64,000 bases of DNA from Spirodela intermedia (taxonomy: Eukaryota; Streptophyta; Magnoliopsida; Alismatales; Araceae): NCBI GenBank assembly GCA_902729315.2, contig LR746277.1:2671001-2735000 (forward strand). The letters run 5' to 3'. Each line of letters opens with the position of its first letter. Positions within the stretch are counted from its first letter, which is position 1. The notes beneath the pieces were generated by a model, which did no database searches, was not told the origin of the DNA, and worked only from the letters and a program-made list of their open reading frames with translations. The position numbers and the translations under genes are program-made. This document shows positions 50,846 through 63,837 of this stretch, one piece after another.

Positions 50846-53331
50846 TGCCGTTCTTCCTGTTACCAATTCTGATTTTTTCTTTCCTGGTTTCCACTGGAAG
50901 GTTCATGGCAGCGCCTCCCACTCTGCAGCAGGGAGAAGCTTCTCCTTCAAGCATGATATCAACCATCGATGCTCGGCACGCATGGGATCTAAGAACAACC
51001 TGCTTATAGGCTGCATTTACCGGGCAGATGCTTCGGGCAATAAGTCAACAAACTTTTTTTCTTAGGCTGACGTTGCTTAGATTGGAAAGCAGTAGCGGGC
51101 ATGAAGATAGGTATGCGTGCTTAGTCAGGGATTTTTAAAATGACCAGAGAAAACCAAGAAATCATAGGATGAGATGCAATGATATATTATGCGGATAATC
51201 AGCGTAAAGATCGCTCGATAAGGATCGTCCTATGATTTATTGGCTTAAACGTGCAAGACATGACTATATAAAGCATGTTTTATCACAAAGAAGCAAATTA
51301 TTCTATAACACTCACCTATACCATCTCACCTAGAAGGATGACATGCCACTTGAAGAAAAGAAACTTTGTTATGGTGCGGTTTCAAAACTGTTGACCATGT
51401 TCAAAAGAACTCGGGGCTGTTAAATCCCAAGCTAGTCAACGAGACTGAGCGGTTAACATGAGTCAGTTTTGTCCGTCCCAACGAGTGATCGTATCTGATC
51501 CTCTCTCATTACCCAGGACACTATTGACTGTTCTTATTTCGCGGAAACGTGGGAGGCCGGAGTGACCTAGTCAATAGGAGCGGCAAGAATTAAGCGGCCG
51601 ACTGAAGCACATCACGTGATTTTCTCCCGAGGCTTCTTGTATTGCGGGTCTGCTTCGGCTTTCAACGGACTCCGTTTGGCACGGGCCTCATTCAAAGAGA
51701 GAGAGAGAGAGAGGGAGAGATATCTTCGAGGGAGAGAAGGGGACCCACTTATAACAAACTAACGTTCGGGTTTTACGCAGATATTTTCCTCCTGGATTCC
51801 TAACAGCCTACTATGGATACTTATAAAGGTAAAGTTGGGAGCGTTGCGCATCTTGGCCCTCCTTTCCTTCTATTATTTCTATCTTGTTATTCCTCTGAGC
51901 TCGAAGGACACGAAGGACTGGTAGCTTAAGACGCATCTTTCCTTCGATCCCTCTCTCTCCCTCGCTCCCTCCCTCTCCCTCCCTCTCCCTTTCTCTTTCT
52001 TTCTTCCTCTCTCTCCCTCTCTCTCTCTCCTCTCTGGAACTCCATGCATACGCATGGCCATTCTTATGATCACGAGGGGAAGGCGGACTACTCGTGACGC
52101 AGGGAATCCTCGGGCCTGGCTCCCTGAATGCCATCTATGGAACTTCTTCAGGTTTCTTGACGGGCTTTCCTAGGTGGCATTACGGGAGCCATGCATGAGC
52201 ATTTCTGTAGCATTATGAGCATCTCGAATTTGTTGTTTTTATATCGCCTTCAGAATCACTTTGGTGCCATGACGTCTAAGTTTTACACCTGAAAATTTTG
52301 ATTCTTTTATCGGTCATTAATATTTAATGATGTTTTCAAGCATCTTTTCCATGTGCATTCATTGAAGTTCATTTGTTAACCTTTTATACTTCTCATAAAG
52401 ATAAGCTTACAGAATGATGTAGGATTGATAGAGCACCAACCAACTACATGAGGGAACTCGTATTATACACCATAGTTCACAATATTTCAAGACCTACATC
52501 TCGTTCCAACAGCTAGTACCATGAAAAATTAGATCTCAATCTGTTGCGCCGGTCATTTTTATCTGATGCAGATAGTCAAAGGATGAGCGATGGATCTATA
52601 TCTAGAACTTAATCAGCCTTACTCCGGAGGTTCTGTTGTTAATGGGAGCATCACCTAGCACTTCTAGGAGTGTGCAAGTGCTTTAAAGTTGGCGGAGAAT
52701 GGTACCAGACCCGCTACGAAAGACGGAGCTTTTGAAGCATGAAAGGGCGGAGATGTGTACCTAATTTTTGTTTAATCGGTTATAACTTGGATTCTATATT
52801 CCAGCTGATGGAATATAGAATGAAAGGGCGGAGTAATTTTTGCTTACTCCGGAGGGCAGCAGCAACAGCAGCAGGTGCTTATGTGTACTTGTGAGGCTAA
52901 TCCTGCTTTAATATGTCATTAATTGAAACAAAAGCTGTGGGGAATCATATCAATGGCATTATTATACCTAAGTTAGCATTTTGTTTTACTTTTAGTTAGC
53001 CATAGCATTCATTTTTGGAGCGTCTTCAATGTAGTAGCTTGTTTCAACAACTTTGTGAGAGATTAAAAGCTCACTAACGAAGTTGCATTTCTTGAATTTT
53101 ATGAATTAAGGGGAACTCCATTTGGGGCCCAACATGGAAGATTTAATTTGTGTGGAACTGGTCCATATGGCACGTGCCCTCTTATACTTTCAACTCAATT
53201 TTGCTAACTAAAATCAGGTTATGAATCTGGCTTTAGGGCCTCTGGTGAAAATTCTAGAGCATAATAAACTGGTTACAAACCCATTCTTAAACAAAGCTGG
53301 GTTGCTATCTCCTTTGACCCCCTTGGAGTAG
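50846..53331 (+). repeat. Segmental duplication, copy B (LEA_2 upstream flank)
   Basis: Direct-orientation match to 31371-37063 without the 2.97 kb insertion and with about 150 bp missing near 52515. The match begins at the base corresponding to the 5' edge of the LEA_2 frame, and no LEA_2 coding sequence lies to its left, so this copy of the promoter region is an orphan. A local repeat follows: 52908-53000 resembles 53357-53460. No gene was found. Confidence 0.85.
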
Positions 53332-56300
53332 GTAGTAGGTCCATTTCCCCTGCTTTAATCAGTTATTAATTGATGCAAATTATTTTTTAAGCCATATGAT
53401 TGGCATATTATTGTACCGTAAGTTTATTTTTATTTTGTTTTCTTTAGTTAGTTCATCCAATTATGAGGAGTCTTAGAGATAATTTTGATGTTAAGGATTT
53501 ACTTATGATGGTTTTGATGATTTTTTGATATTAGTATAAACTCATGAAATTGATATATGTATTTTAAATTGCATAGAATATTGATAGATTAAATGATATT
53601 GAAGAGTTTAGATTTCTAGCAATGATCTAAGGTGTAGATCATGGAAAATATACTATTATATTTTTGTTTCTTTTCATGGATATGAATGTTAGATTGTGTG
53701 AGGTAAAAATATCATCATCTCATGTGTTAGTCTTAATGTTTAAATTTTCTTTATCAGATGGCTTCAAAAATATATGCATATGAGTAAAAAATAAGAAGGC
53801 CATTGAATCAGTTAGATGAAACAAATTTAAGAGATAATTAGTAAAGCATTGATTTCATATTTGATTGTATAAGATTATTGGTTTTATATATTCACTTAGG
53901 GGCATAATGATCTAGAAGTATGACATTTCAGACTATAGGACATTCATTGCTTGGGAGAGGAGCCACATAAAAGAAAAGAGGAACAAGTCCAAGAACTTCA
54001 CCATAGGAGGTATGTCCAAGAACTCTTGAGGAAGGATCCCCTTGAAAAACTCCAAGGGTCAACAAAGAAGGTATTGCACTCTAATTTATGTGGTTAATTT
54101 TATATAATTTTATATTTTATTTCAATGAAATCATATTTCCTTTTGTTTATCCCCTCTTCTAATGATCTTCTTAGTGAGAGAGAGTTAAATCTTTTTAGAG
54201 GGTAGGTAGGAGTTTAAATTTAAGGATCTTTTAAAATGACACTAGTATTGATCTTTAAGTATGATTCTTGTCCATCTATTCTTTTTCATTCTGTCAACTC
54301 TTGTGGATCTTTTGACTTGTCAAGATTGATCTCATTTGAGACTGAGTGAGAGAAGAACAGACATAGAGTGGAGTAAATTTTAATTTCATCTTTTTCTTCT
54401 TTGATTTAGGGCTCTCCTGATCTATCAAGATTGAGCACGATTTTAGGGTTGAGATAGCAGTAGATCAAGGTTATCTTTGACCTATCTATCGATCTCTTAG
54501 GTGACATAGGATGATTTAGAGTGGTTAGGGATTTTCATTCATACACATTAGGGTTTAGATAATCTATCACTCTCAAACGTCCATTAATTGTGTGGTATCC
54601 CTAATTTCCTCTTTATTATTGATTGAAAAGTCATCAATTTAGGTTTCATCCATTCACTCTTAGTGTTTCTAAGTTAACCCTCTTTTATCTTTTAATCTTA
54701 CTTTTTATTGAAAGTCAACTATAGTAAACTCATTATCCTCAGTTAGTCAACACGTTGTGGTTCAACTTGGATATTCCCAATAGCTATACTGTTTTAGCAT
54801 CATTAAGAATCATTCTGGAAATTATAAATAGTATTTTTTACATTCCTTACTAGCAAAAATTTAGAGCAATTAGATGTTGTAGTCGGTGGCTAGAGCATCT
54901 AGAAATTTTGTAGGAAGGGACTTGTGAAGTCTATGCTGTAACAAGGTGTTTGATAGCAAAAGAATCAAGCAAGAAGGGACATAGCCCCTGATTCTAGGAT
55001 TAATGGGTCTAGAGAGCTTAAAAATGTAGCATGTGACATAGCTTGCAGTCTCTATTGTTACGGGTGTTGGTCTCTTGTGAATATTTATTTTCTTTAGTCA
55101 AAAGCACTAGAATAATAATTGTGATTTTAAATGTATATGTTGGCTAATAGGGTTTAACTGAATCACTATAAAATAGAATGTCCTTGTCTTTGTCTCTTTC
55201 TCCCTTTCTAATCTCATTGAATTTAATTTAGGAAAATAACTTGAAGATTGAAAAATAGTAAAAATGATAATTAATATTTAAAGAATCAATTCACCCTCTT
55301 CTTGATTTGTGTTACTAATACATTGTGACCAACTAAGTCTATTTCTCTGATCATTTTTATCAACTATCATGTAGTATATTATTATTATGCATATTTGATA
55401 TAACTATAACTTAAGTATTTTAATAAGACCACGGATTTTAAGTAGATTTGTTTTCATCTGATTCTAGACCATTTATGGAAATACTCTGCATTTGAAATAC
55501 TGTACACTCATTTTAAATGTTTTCATCTATAAACTATTGGTTTTTACACATTTTATAATATGTGTATTTTATTAAATGAAACACTCTACATGTAGAAATA
55601 TTAGAGTTTATACATTTACATGAATATATTTACATTAAAATTTATAAAAAATAAAATAATTAGAGTTGTTATGAATTATTAGAATTTTCAGAGAAATATT
55701 GGGCTTGATAGTGGACTGATTACATCAGGCCTAATATAAAGCCCAATACTTACCCATTACGATGGGGGGTTTTAAGAGAAGAGAGAAGAAGAGAGAAACG
55801 GGGGACCTAGAGAGCTAGGACATGGGATAACCGGACGGCCTCTTTCGGCGTGATGAGCATAGGAGTTAGGAGCTGAGCATGACAGCAAACGGCGGCGGGT
55901 ACGAGTTCCTTTCTTGTGTGATAGGAACTCGGCAGAGGAGGAGCCGAGTACAGTGGCAGCGACGCTCATGGCGAGAACAATGGCAGTGGCTGCGAGCTCC
56001 CCTCCTGCGTGACAGGCAGAGGAGGAGCCGTGCACGGTGGCAGCAGAGTGTCTCCTCTTCTCGCAGGGTGACTGGCAGGTATTCTGGTGGTGGAAGTCTC
56101 GGAACTGGAATGCGACTTCGCAGAAACCGATCGACCGTATATCCCGTGTCATAGAGGAGCGGAGGTCCTTAGGCCCAACGGAATTGTTGGATGGGAGATG
56201 AATAAAATGAGTGTCCTTTTCCGGGGTCACCTTGACGAAGATGACAGTAAAGCCGACGAGGGAGAGCCCACAGTTCCGTTGCCTCCTTCTCGATCCTAAG

Positions 56301-56592
56301 CTCGATATACCTTTGGCATTGACGGACGCACAAGAGAAAGCACGCTGGATCGCCACCCGAGAAAGATGAGTCAACGGCCTAACCGGGCCCCATTATCGAG
56401 AATTCCGTAGCCCACGGAAAAATGGCGTAGGTGATTGTCGTCACGATGCCAGTTAGATCATGGAAACTGATAAATAGTGTCTTCGGAAAAATGTCTACGT
56501 CACTGGTCATTGTGTGACGCTGATGCGCAACCCCCCCGTTCTGGTTCGAGACATCTAGGCATCGGCCAAAGTCAAGATGTGTCCTCATCAAG

Positions 56593-56596
<4 letters not shown>

Positions 56597-56648
<52 letters not shown>

Positions 56649-56650
56649 GA
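56597..56650 (+). repeat. GA microsatellite
   Basis: A nearly uninterrupted GA tract of about 54 bp, producing spurious Ser-Leu or Glu-Arg frames. Confidence 0.95.
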
Positions 56651-57239
56651 GGACCTCGTCAAACTTTGCTTGAGGTTCGATGTCCTCGCCAGCCCACGAG
56701 CTCGGATCACCGGTCTCGAGCCGAAACGTTGCCTTTGATCCATGATTCAGCCAAAAAGTGCCAACCAATTGACGTTGAATTTCAGGTATATTTCTGGAGC
56801 AGAGAATCCGGCTATTCGGCTCGGCCTGGCTGACTTGATCTCCCCTTTTCACATGGCTCGGCATACACGAGTCAACCCGAACATGTATGCGGTCCCTACC
56901 GACTGAGACGTAACGGGTGGCATGGTTCAAATTTCAGTTTTACTCAATCCTTCTCTTTCCGTGGGCTCAGGGTGCAGCATTAAAGATTTAAAGCCCTGTT
57001 CCACAGTCTCTCCCAGTTTCTGTCCTATCCTGTCCCAACCTGCGTTCTAAGATTCGTGGGCAATACATTTCGTATGACCACGTAAGAGGGTAGTTCGAAT
57101 TGTTTCAGAAAGCTCCATGAGCCCAAACCATGAATCTCTTGGTCAAATCTAAAGGTTTTAAATAAATCTAAAGATTATAATTTGACGTGACTTCAACCTA
57201 GCCTCATGCATCTGTGCGTGAGCGCGTGAGATAGAGATA

Positions 57240-57284
57240 GATAGAGAGAGAGGGGAGAAAGAGAGGAGAGAGAGCAGAGAGAGC

Positions 57285-57324
<40 letters not shown>

Positions 57325-57393
57325 AGGGGGAGGGAGAGGGAGAGGGAGAGGGAGTGGGAGAGAGGGAGAGAGAGAGGAGAGAGAGAGAGAGAC
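57240..57393 (+). repeat. GA/GGGA-rich microsatellite cluster
   Basis: About 150 bp of compound GA, GGGA and GAGAGG repeats on the plus strand, purine-only over most of its length. Confidence 0.9.
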
Positions 57394-58217
57394 AAGGACA
57401 ATCAAGAAATGAAAATTTGCCATTGGAAGAAGGGAGAGAGAGTATCGGTAGTGTTAGGAAGAAGGGGAGACACGAAAGTTATGTAGGTAACCTTATTACT
57501 TTATAGTAGGGGTATTGACTTACTTGGTCCACTCTTTTGCGAGGTTCCAGGAAGGCTCCTTTCCGGGGCCACGTCTACCTATATGTTTAGCTTATGGTCT
57601 CTTGCCGGGGTCTGCAGTCTCAGAATGGTCCCGACACTACTCGGGTACCCGCCAAGACACGACGCGTTCGCATTAAGTGCAAAAATGAGAACTTCGTCAA
57701 ACTGAAAGGGACTTGACGCGGATCAAGTGGTTGGGAACTTCCGATTCGCCAGTTATCTCTCTCTCTCTCTCCCTCTCTCTCTCCATACATGTGCATATAT
57801 ATGAATGCTAGCATGCACGTATATGTCATAAGAGCCAGGCACGCGACCCGTTTACTAAACACCTCTAAATATAGATTGAGTATTTAGAGAAAACGTACAG
57901 ACGGGGGTTCCATCTGGATAATGATCTAAGTAGACAAGTATTATTACCGACAAAATAAACTTTGGACTACTTATAATACCGAAATACTGCTTTTTTCTCT
58001 AGAAAGGCACATCTTTCAGTAAACGTTGTAGCCGCCATTTCCCACTGTCGACCACTGATAGTCGCCCATTACGAACCATAACAACTAAAATGTTGGAAAA
58101 ACTTATACCATTAGGACCTCAGAAAGTATTTCTACAATTAAGTTCTGTCGAAGAGGCTCGAGCTCGATGCCGGAGGCGCCGCCAGCTGAGAGAGAGTCAT
58201 TGCTCTCGAGAGGAGGA

Positions 58218-58250
<33 letters not shown>

Positions 58251-60751
58251 CAAAGGGGCAAAATGAAAAGTTATTATTAAAGGAGAAACCAGATACAGGT
58301 GTTTACAGAGTTCTAGCGAAGTGGATCGCATCCGGTTAAACACGAGTTTAAGTGCCGAACCATATCCGATACTCAGCGGAAGAGAGAAGGATGGAAATGT
58401 AATACAATGAGGGAAATAAACACACTTAAGAAGTTCTCTGGTAATAATGTAATATCCCATACTCCGGCCAGTTTTACTCTTTCCTCCAAAGGGCAACCTT
58501 TTACTTCCTTTTAATGGGTAACTCTTCTAAGTCGGGAAATTCCTCCTCTATGGGCCCTGCTGTCGGCAAATGTAGCACCGTTAACATGAACTTGGAATAC
58601 TTCAAAGATTTTCTGAGTCCCCACCTTGACTTCTCGCCATCAGCGGTCCATCTCAAACCATATCAAATAATTTTAATTTGGCAAATCCCGTCTCCTTGGA
58701 ATCGGTCCTGATCCCGACTGGGCAAATTAATGGAAGTTTTAATTTTGATTCTTATTAAATGTTCAAATCATTGGTGTGAGACTTTGGAACAGACCTGGGC
58801 CAGATGTCAAGAAGACTACAATTTTAGCTCTATTGATTGACCAAATAAACAACTCATTATTCAGTCCCTAGAACCCGGCAAATGAGTCCGAGATCAGACT
58901 CAGCTCGAGTCGATCCGAATGGCAAACATAGTAGCATCCAAAAACCAGTACGAAACGTACGTACTGTATTAAGAATCCCCAATTTGGCCCCGTACCTCAC
59001 ACTTATTTGCTCCTATCGTTGCTCACACCCTAGTCAGTGGCACTGTATACGCTCGTACCTTCGCCTCCGCTTTCTATCGGACACATGCTGCTGCACGAGT
59101 GTCCTTACCGTCTTATACAGAGAAAGACAGCAGACAGGGGACAGAGAAGGAGGGAGGGATGAAGATGGTAAAGGGAAGAGGGTGGAGTGGATGAACCTTT
59201 CTAAAGGGGGAAAGACGAGACAGGAATATAATAAATTAGAACTCTATAACTTAGGCTGAAGGGGAGAGCATTCCGGCTCGTGCCCTCAGGACGAGAGGGA
59301 AAGGGAGAGCCGAGTAAAACAGGGCAGAAGCAAGGCTGAACCCGTTCGATCTAGGCCTTGACCAAGGCTAAACATGTTCGATCTTTTCTCAGATACTTTG
59401 ATCCGTCGACATCTCTGATGGCCCTTTGCTTCGCCAGTGATTAGTTATGGCTTTTAATAAGGTCAACTGTGTTAGTTTCTTAGTTTCTAAAAGATAAACA
59501 TGCTGATGCCCACTACTCTTGTGCAATCACCGTTCATAGTAGGTATCATCATGCGTAAGTAAAGACTGAAAAAAAAAATCAATAGTTACGAACGGGCCAG
59601 GGCAGACTTTTATGGGTTAATTTTATATTTGATGCTTGAATAACGTAATCTTAGTCTGGACCGATTGTTGATACAGATAATAAACATCCTACTTGTGCCA
59701 TGCAGATGAGATCAATGATGCTGAAAATAGGTCTTCTAGACAGCCAAGAAAGTCAAGGGTAGAACTTGTAAATGTCGGCAAATCGTAGCATCGTCAAGAC
59801 AGTGCGTCTTGTTTTCACAAATCGTGGTCTTTATTTTCCTGGCAGGTATAGCTCATGCAGCTCTTCGTATTTAAATATATATATAAAAAAGGTGATTTTA
59901 AGAGTAATATGTTGTCTCATTTACAGCCAAAACGACGATACACACGATGTTCTCTCGAAAATAAATTAATCTTTTAAGATTATCAAAGGCGTATATCATA
60001 TCTATATATGAATGAGAATCCTACACGGCGGTAACCTGTTCATTTACATGTAAAATATAAAGGGCAATTGGAAACCTGATTCGATTTTAAAATACGTAAA
60101 TTTGCATTTTCATCACTTCATTTGGGAAATATGGTCCCCTGGGGCTGTAGATTACTGTAATTCGCCGACGATAAAATTGTTGTATTGAATATTCTAAATA
60201 AAGGCATAAATAAGTGAGTTAGAAGATGGAGGGTGCATTCTTTAGTAGTTGAGTCAGCCCAGAGCCCGACTTAATACTTTTTCTCGTCTAACATGGCGAA
60301 AGAAAGTCTGACGACGAAAAGGTGTGCGTACGGGGATCGGGACATGACATAATTTTAAAACATGCCCAATATTATAAAAGACAAGATGGAAAATTAAGGC
60401 CATTGATGGATCAGGTTTAATACAGAATTAGAGAGAATCCGCGAATGATGTTTATGAGGATACAGAGTAGTCTGAGTCGGGTGTGCTGTCATCGAGGTTG
60501 GAGCAAATAAAAAACTATATATTGTCTATAATTGATATTACATTTTTACGGTTTTCATTTAATGGTTGCCTCACTCAAACTGAACAAACAGCATACATGC
60601 TCCTGTCATCAATACCCTCATTAATCTGAAAGCATCCATTTAATTAATATCGGAAGAAAAATACATATTTCTGCTTATGGTTCCTAAGAACCTTGTGTAT
60701 ATAGAATTCGTTATGGAAAAGATCATACTTGGGTTTATATTGACTGCACTC

Positions 60752-61328
60752 CTACATAATTATGCAGTTGGGCTCCTGGTAGTAGCCTTGTTCGTTCACG
60801 TAGTAGACGCAAGGTAATGGCTCAGGCGTAGGATCCTCAACCTTTCCCTTGTCCTTGTCCTTGTCCTCGTCCTCGACGGCGGCGACACTGACGAGGATCG
60901 CCATGCCCATGGCCTTCCTCAGCCGCTTCACGAGTGCGACGGAGTCGACCCCGTCCCCGATAACGATGATCTGGTCCTTGTCCTCCCCTTCAGTTGCCAC
61001 CGACTCAACGGCTACAAGACAGGAAAATTTGATCTTGTTATGGGTCGTCGACGAACACCAAGTCCCGTTAAACTCGGAATCCTCAGCGTAGAAATGGAAG
61101 AAGGAACAGAAGAAGGAACAGAAGAAGGAACAGAAGAAGGGAGCGTGCGGGGGCCAGATACCTGGAAGACCGACGGCTATTTTCATTGCTTTGCTGCGGG
61201 TCTTAAGGTCCATCATCTGAAGCTTGATCACGATCTTCTGCTGCAAGAAACAGAGGATAGACGAGAGGATATCCTGTCAGATCTACAGCAGAGGAGTCAG
61301 GAACTTCATATGATTAGCTCACCTTCAT
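60752..61328 (-). CDS. Small HMA-domain protein with CaaX end (HIPP type)
   Basis: Three exons (minus strand): 61328-61323 (only ATG AAG), 61240-61162, 61011-60752; GT-AG borders, 114 aa. The HMA ferredoxin-like fold covers about residues 2-71 (KQKIVIKLQMMDLKTRSKAM, then ESVATEGEDKDQIIVIGDGV). The usual metal-binding CxxC in loop 1 is absent (MMDLKTRS), so metal binding is doubtful. An acidic/Lys linker (75-92) and a Pro/Tyr-rich tail end in CIIM, a CaaX prenylation box, so membrane attachment is likely. This matches the non-CxxC HIPP/Pi21-like small HMA group, some members of which affect pathogen susceptibility. The two-codon first exon is typical of the family. Intron 2 is exactly 150 nt and open in frame, so its retention gives a 164-codon frame. 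A TATA box lies about 71 bp upstream of the ATG. Confidence 0.88.
61101..61140 (+). repeat. 12 bp minisatellite in HMA gene intron 2
   Basis: AAGGAACAGAAG is repeated three times plus a partial unit. Its length is a multiple of three, so unit changes would keep the intron open in frame. Confidence 0.9.
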
Positions 61329-61398
61329 TTTTGTTTGAACGACTGAGGGAAACAATGAACACGAAGGCGCTAGAGAACCTGCAGCGAAGAAGCCCTCG

Positions 61399-61405
61399 TT
61401 TTATA
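61399..61405 (-). promoter_or_regulatory. TATA box of the HMA gene
   Basis: TATAAAA on the minus strand, about 71 bp upstream of the ATG at 61328. This would give a short 5' UTR of about 40 bp. Confidence 0.55.
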
Positions 61406-62187
61406 AACCAGAGAGAAGACTGTTTCTGCGAATGACATCATCGAACTCCGTTAATGGAACCGGAGTAGAGATGACGTAATCGATTATCAATTCTTCTCAC
61501 CGTGACGCTCCACTGTTGACCAAGACGATGGGCGAGGGTGCTTCTTTGCTACCGGGGGGGAGGGGGCTCTGACCAAATCCCATGTTTTGATAAAGCTCGA
61601 GTCTCCTCGTAGCATGATGCTGCTAGGTAGCAGTCATTCACCCACTTGCGATTGTTTACTCTTTTCTCGACACGACCTTACTTCCGTTGTTAGGTTCATC
61701 AGGTACGAGTCTTGTCGTCTCGGTTAGGCGCGGGTGGGGATAAATGGGATGTATTGCTTAGTGCACGATTCCCAGACAGACTCTCATTACTTTCGAACAC
61801 GTTGTAATATTTCCGTTGTATGCCTCATGAAGACCTTGCTACATTAATTCTTCACATTTCTCTGCATAGTGATTTAATGTACACTTCGTCAGGAGAAAAG
61901 TTGATTTTCCTTCTGGTCTGTTCAAATCAATGAATCAAATGACTTGCCCACTACGTCCTGGTTCTGCACTCCACACTATTCTGCCTTTATGTCTTGGACT
62001 GATCGCCTATTTTAGAATCGGCTGTGAGCCCTTAATCTAGATCTCTGTACATACGAGGATCTCGTATTTACAAATCCTTGTATGTACAAATATATAAATG
62101 GCTGCATAGATGATGACCGAATAATGTGGGGGATGGAGCAAGAAAGGAATTCAAATGAACATGTTCATGTTTGTGAACGTCCTTTTG
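61406..62187. other. Upstream flank of the HMA gene
   Basis: Nothing recognised beyond the probable promoter of the HMA gene. A poly-G run lies near 61554-61566. Confidence 0.5.
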
Positions 62188-62192
62188 CCGGA

Positions 62193-63832
62193 TGACGTGA
62201 CTTAGTCGTTGTATATTAAATCACGCAAATATAAAATTTATAAAACTCGAAAATACGAATTTTTGGATATTTAGAAGTATTTCTAAATAAATATATCAAT
62301 TATAATTCAATAGAACTTTCAAAAATAGCGGTAATTTCCAAGGTCGATCACAGGGATGTAATATAATATTTTGTAATTATTTAGATTTTTTCTCAATTAA
62401 TACGATTTTCTATGAATTTTATACTAGGAAATGAAAAGGAAATATATTTAAAATTCACAAGAAAAAGGAAATAAAGGTGCGGACGTCAGGATGACGTTAG
62501 CGCCAGGCGAACACGAATCGGGCAGAAATAGAGTTCCGCCCGGCGATTCTTACGTAAGCGATTACAGACGATTTAATTAATCAAATTAAGATCTGTAAAA
62601 GCCAGAAGAATCGTAATTGAAAAAAGTATATTTTAGTAAATTAAAATCACAAAAATTATCACTAAATGAAGCGTAAATTAAGTTTCAAAGCAGGAAAACA
62701 GAGTTCCGACGTTGCGACGGCGATGCGTCGGCGATGCACCGGAATCCTGAGCGTTCGGGAGGATCGTCGTGTAGTGTCCACGGCCTCGAAGGCTCTCCTT
62801 GGGCAAAGACAACGTGGGCAATCTCTAGATCTTCTCGCGAAGTCTAGAAATTAATGAAATGGGTCGCCGAGTCGTCTCTGGCGGCTGTCACCCGGCGGAG
62901 CGGAAAAATGACGACTTTGCGGCTCTCCGGCGGCTGTCACCCGACGGAGAGGAGTTGGATGGAGGTGGGGGCGCGTGTCAAGGAGCTTCATCCTCAGGTC
63001 CGCGCAGCAAGAGGAGGCTCTTCATCGCATCTGGTACGCTCTTAGGAGGTAGCGACTCGTCTCCCGGCGGATCGTCCTCTTCCCGACGACGGCTTGTTCG
63101 TCGATCAATCGGAGATGATTTACTCGATGGATTCGCGATCCTTTTATCGCGAATCGTTCAGCAATTTTAGTAGCAATGCTCCGCGAATCGCGTTGATGAG
63201 ATTTTCGCCGATGATCCAGCGATTCTGGTTGCTTAATCTTTCATCGGCGATCTGCAGGAAAGTCGTGATAATCAGATAAAAATATATGAATTTTGACTCT
63301 AGGAGGATTTGAACCCGCGCCGGTTGTCCGCCCCTTCTGAGGAAGGTGTGACGCGGGTTTAGCCCCACATCGGTTGTGCGCCGATTTCTCAGGCGAATAT
63401 ATAGTAATGTTAGCTTTCTAAGCAAAGTCCCTTCTCTCGCGTGTACGACCACTCCTTGCCCCACAGCCGGCTGGCCACCGGTGACGTGGAAGGGGAGTGG
63501 CGCACACGTGCCCCTATCAGTCCAAGCCGCTCGAGCCCCTACTTGCGGCTACTCCCCGATTGAGCTTCTGACCCGCTTGCGGGCTCGGCTGGCCGGCGGG
63601 TCCCCCCTTATGCAATATTTTAGTTTTATTTCTTTTTCTTCATTTATCTCAAAAGTAAGACTGTAAAAATCATATAAATTCGTATAAAATCACATAATTA
63701 CCCAAAAAATCACATTAATCAATTGAAAACCACTTTCCACACTTTAACACAAATATAAGTCTATTTATCACGAGTTAAGGCTAAAACTATATTATTTACT
63801 AATTATTAACTCATGATAATGAAGACTTATCA
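62193..63832 (-). mobile_element. Solo LTR with 5 bp target duplication
   Basis: 1,640 bp with TG...CA ends, flanked on both sides by CCGGA (62188-62192 and 63833-63837), a perfect 5 bp target duplication typical of LTR retrotransposons. It has no gag-pol, so it is a solo LTR left by recombination. It is an inverted, better-preserved copy of 39812-41612. The open frames inside it (for example 62859-63170) are not recognisable proteins. Its length suggests a large element, possibly gypsy type, but that is a guess. Confidence 0.85.
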
Positions 63833-63837
63833 CCGGA

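Larger units (their letters stand above)
53332..60751. other. Gene-free stretch with microsatellites
   Basis: AT-rich up to about 55700, then GC-richer. A roughly 82 bp imperfect tandem repeat lies at about 55903-56060 (AGGAGGAGCCG...GTGGCAGC). Long GA tracts occur at 56597-56650, 57240-57393 and 58214-58250, with a CT tract at 57757-57783. Frames at 55772-56374, 56379-56930 and 58882-59259 have no recognisable product. Positions near 60500-60751 would hold the 3' UTR of the HMA gene. Confidence 0.5.

Noticed and set aside
55772-56374. 200-codon minus-strand open frame
   Set aside because: It overlaps an imperfect tandem repeat, has no recognisable domain, and is open on several strands at once.
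57193-57423. Ser/Leu-rich frames over GA tracts
   Set aside because: Pure microsatellite translation.
60752-61246. Single-exon 164 aa reading of the HMA gene
   Set aside because: A clear TTGCAG acceptor precedes codon 3, an ATGAAG/GT donor lies upstream, and the HMA fold is continuous only after splicing the 150-nt intron. It is kept as an exitron finding.
42511-61328. Functional NLR-HMA pair
   Set aside because: HMA proteins can be NLR targets, but the two loci are 15 kb apart, are separated by repeats, and the NLR is broken; proximity alone is no evidence.
63300-63325. tRNA-like B box (GGTTCAAATCC on the minus strand)
   Set aside because: It lies inside the solo LTR with no A box or cloverleaf; copy A has only a degraded match.
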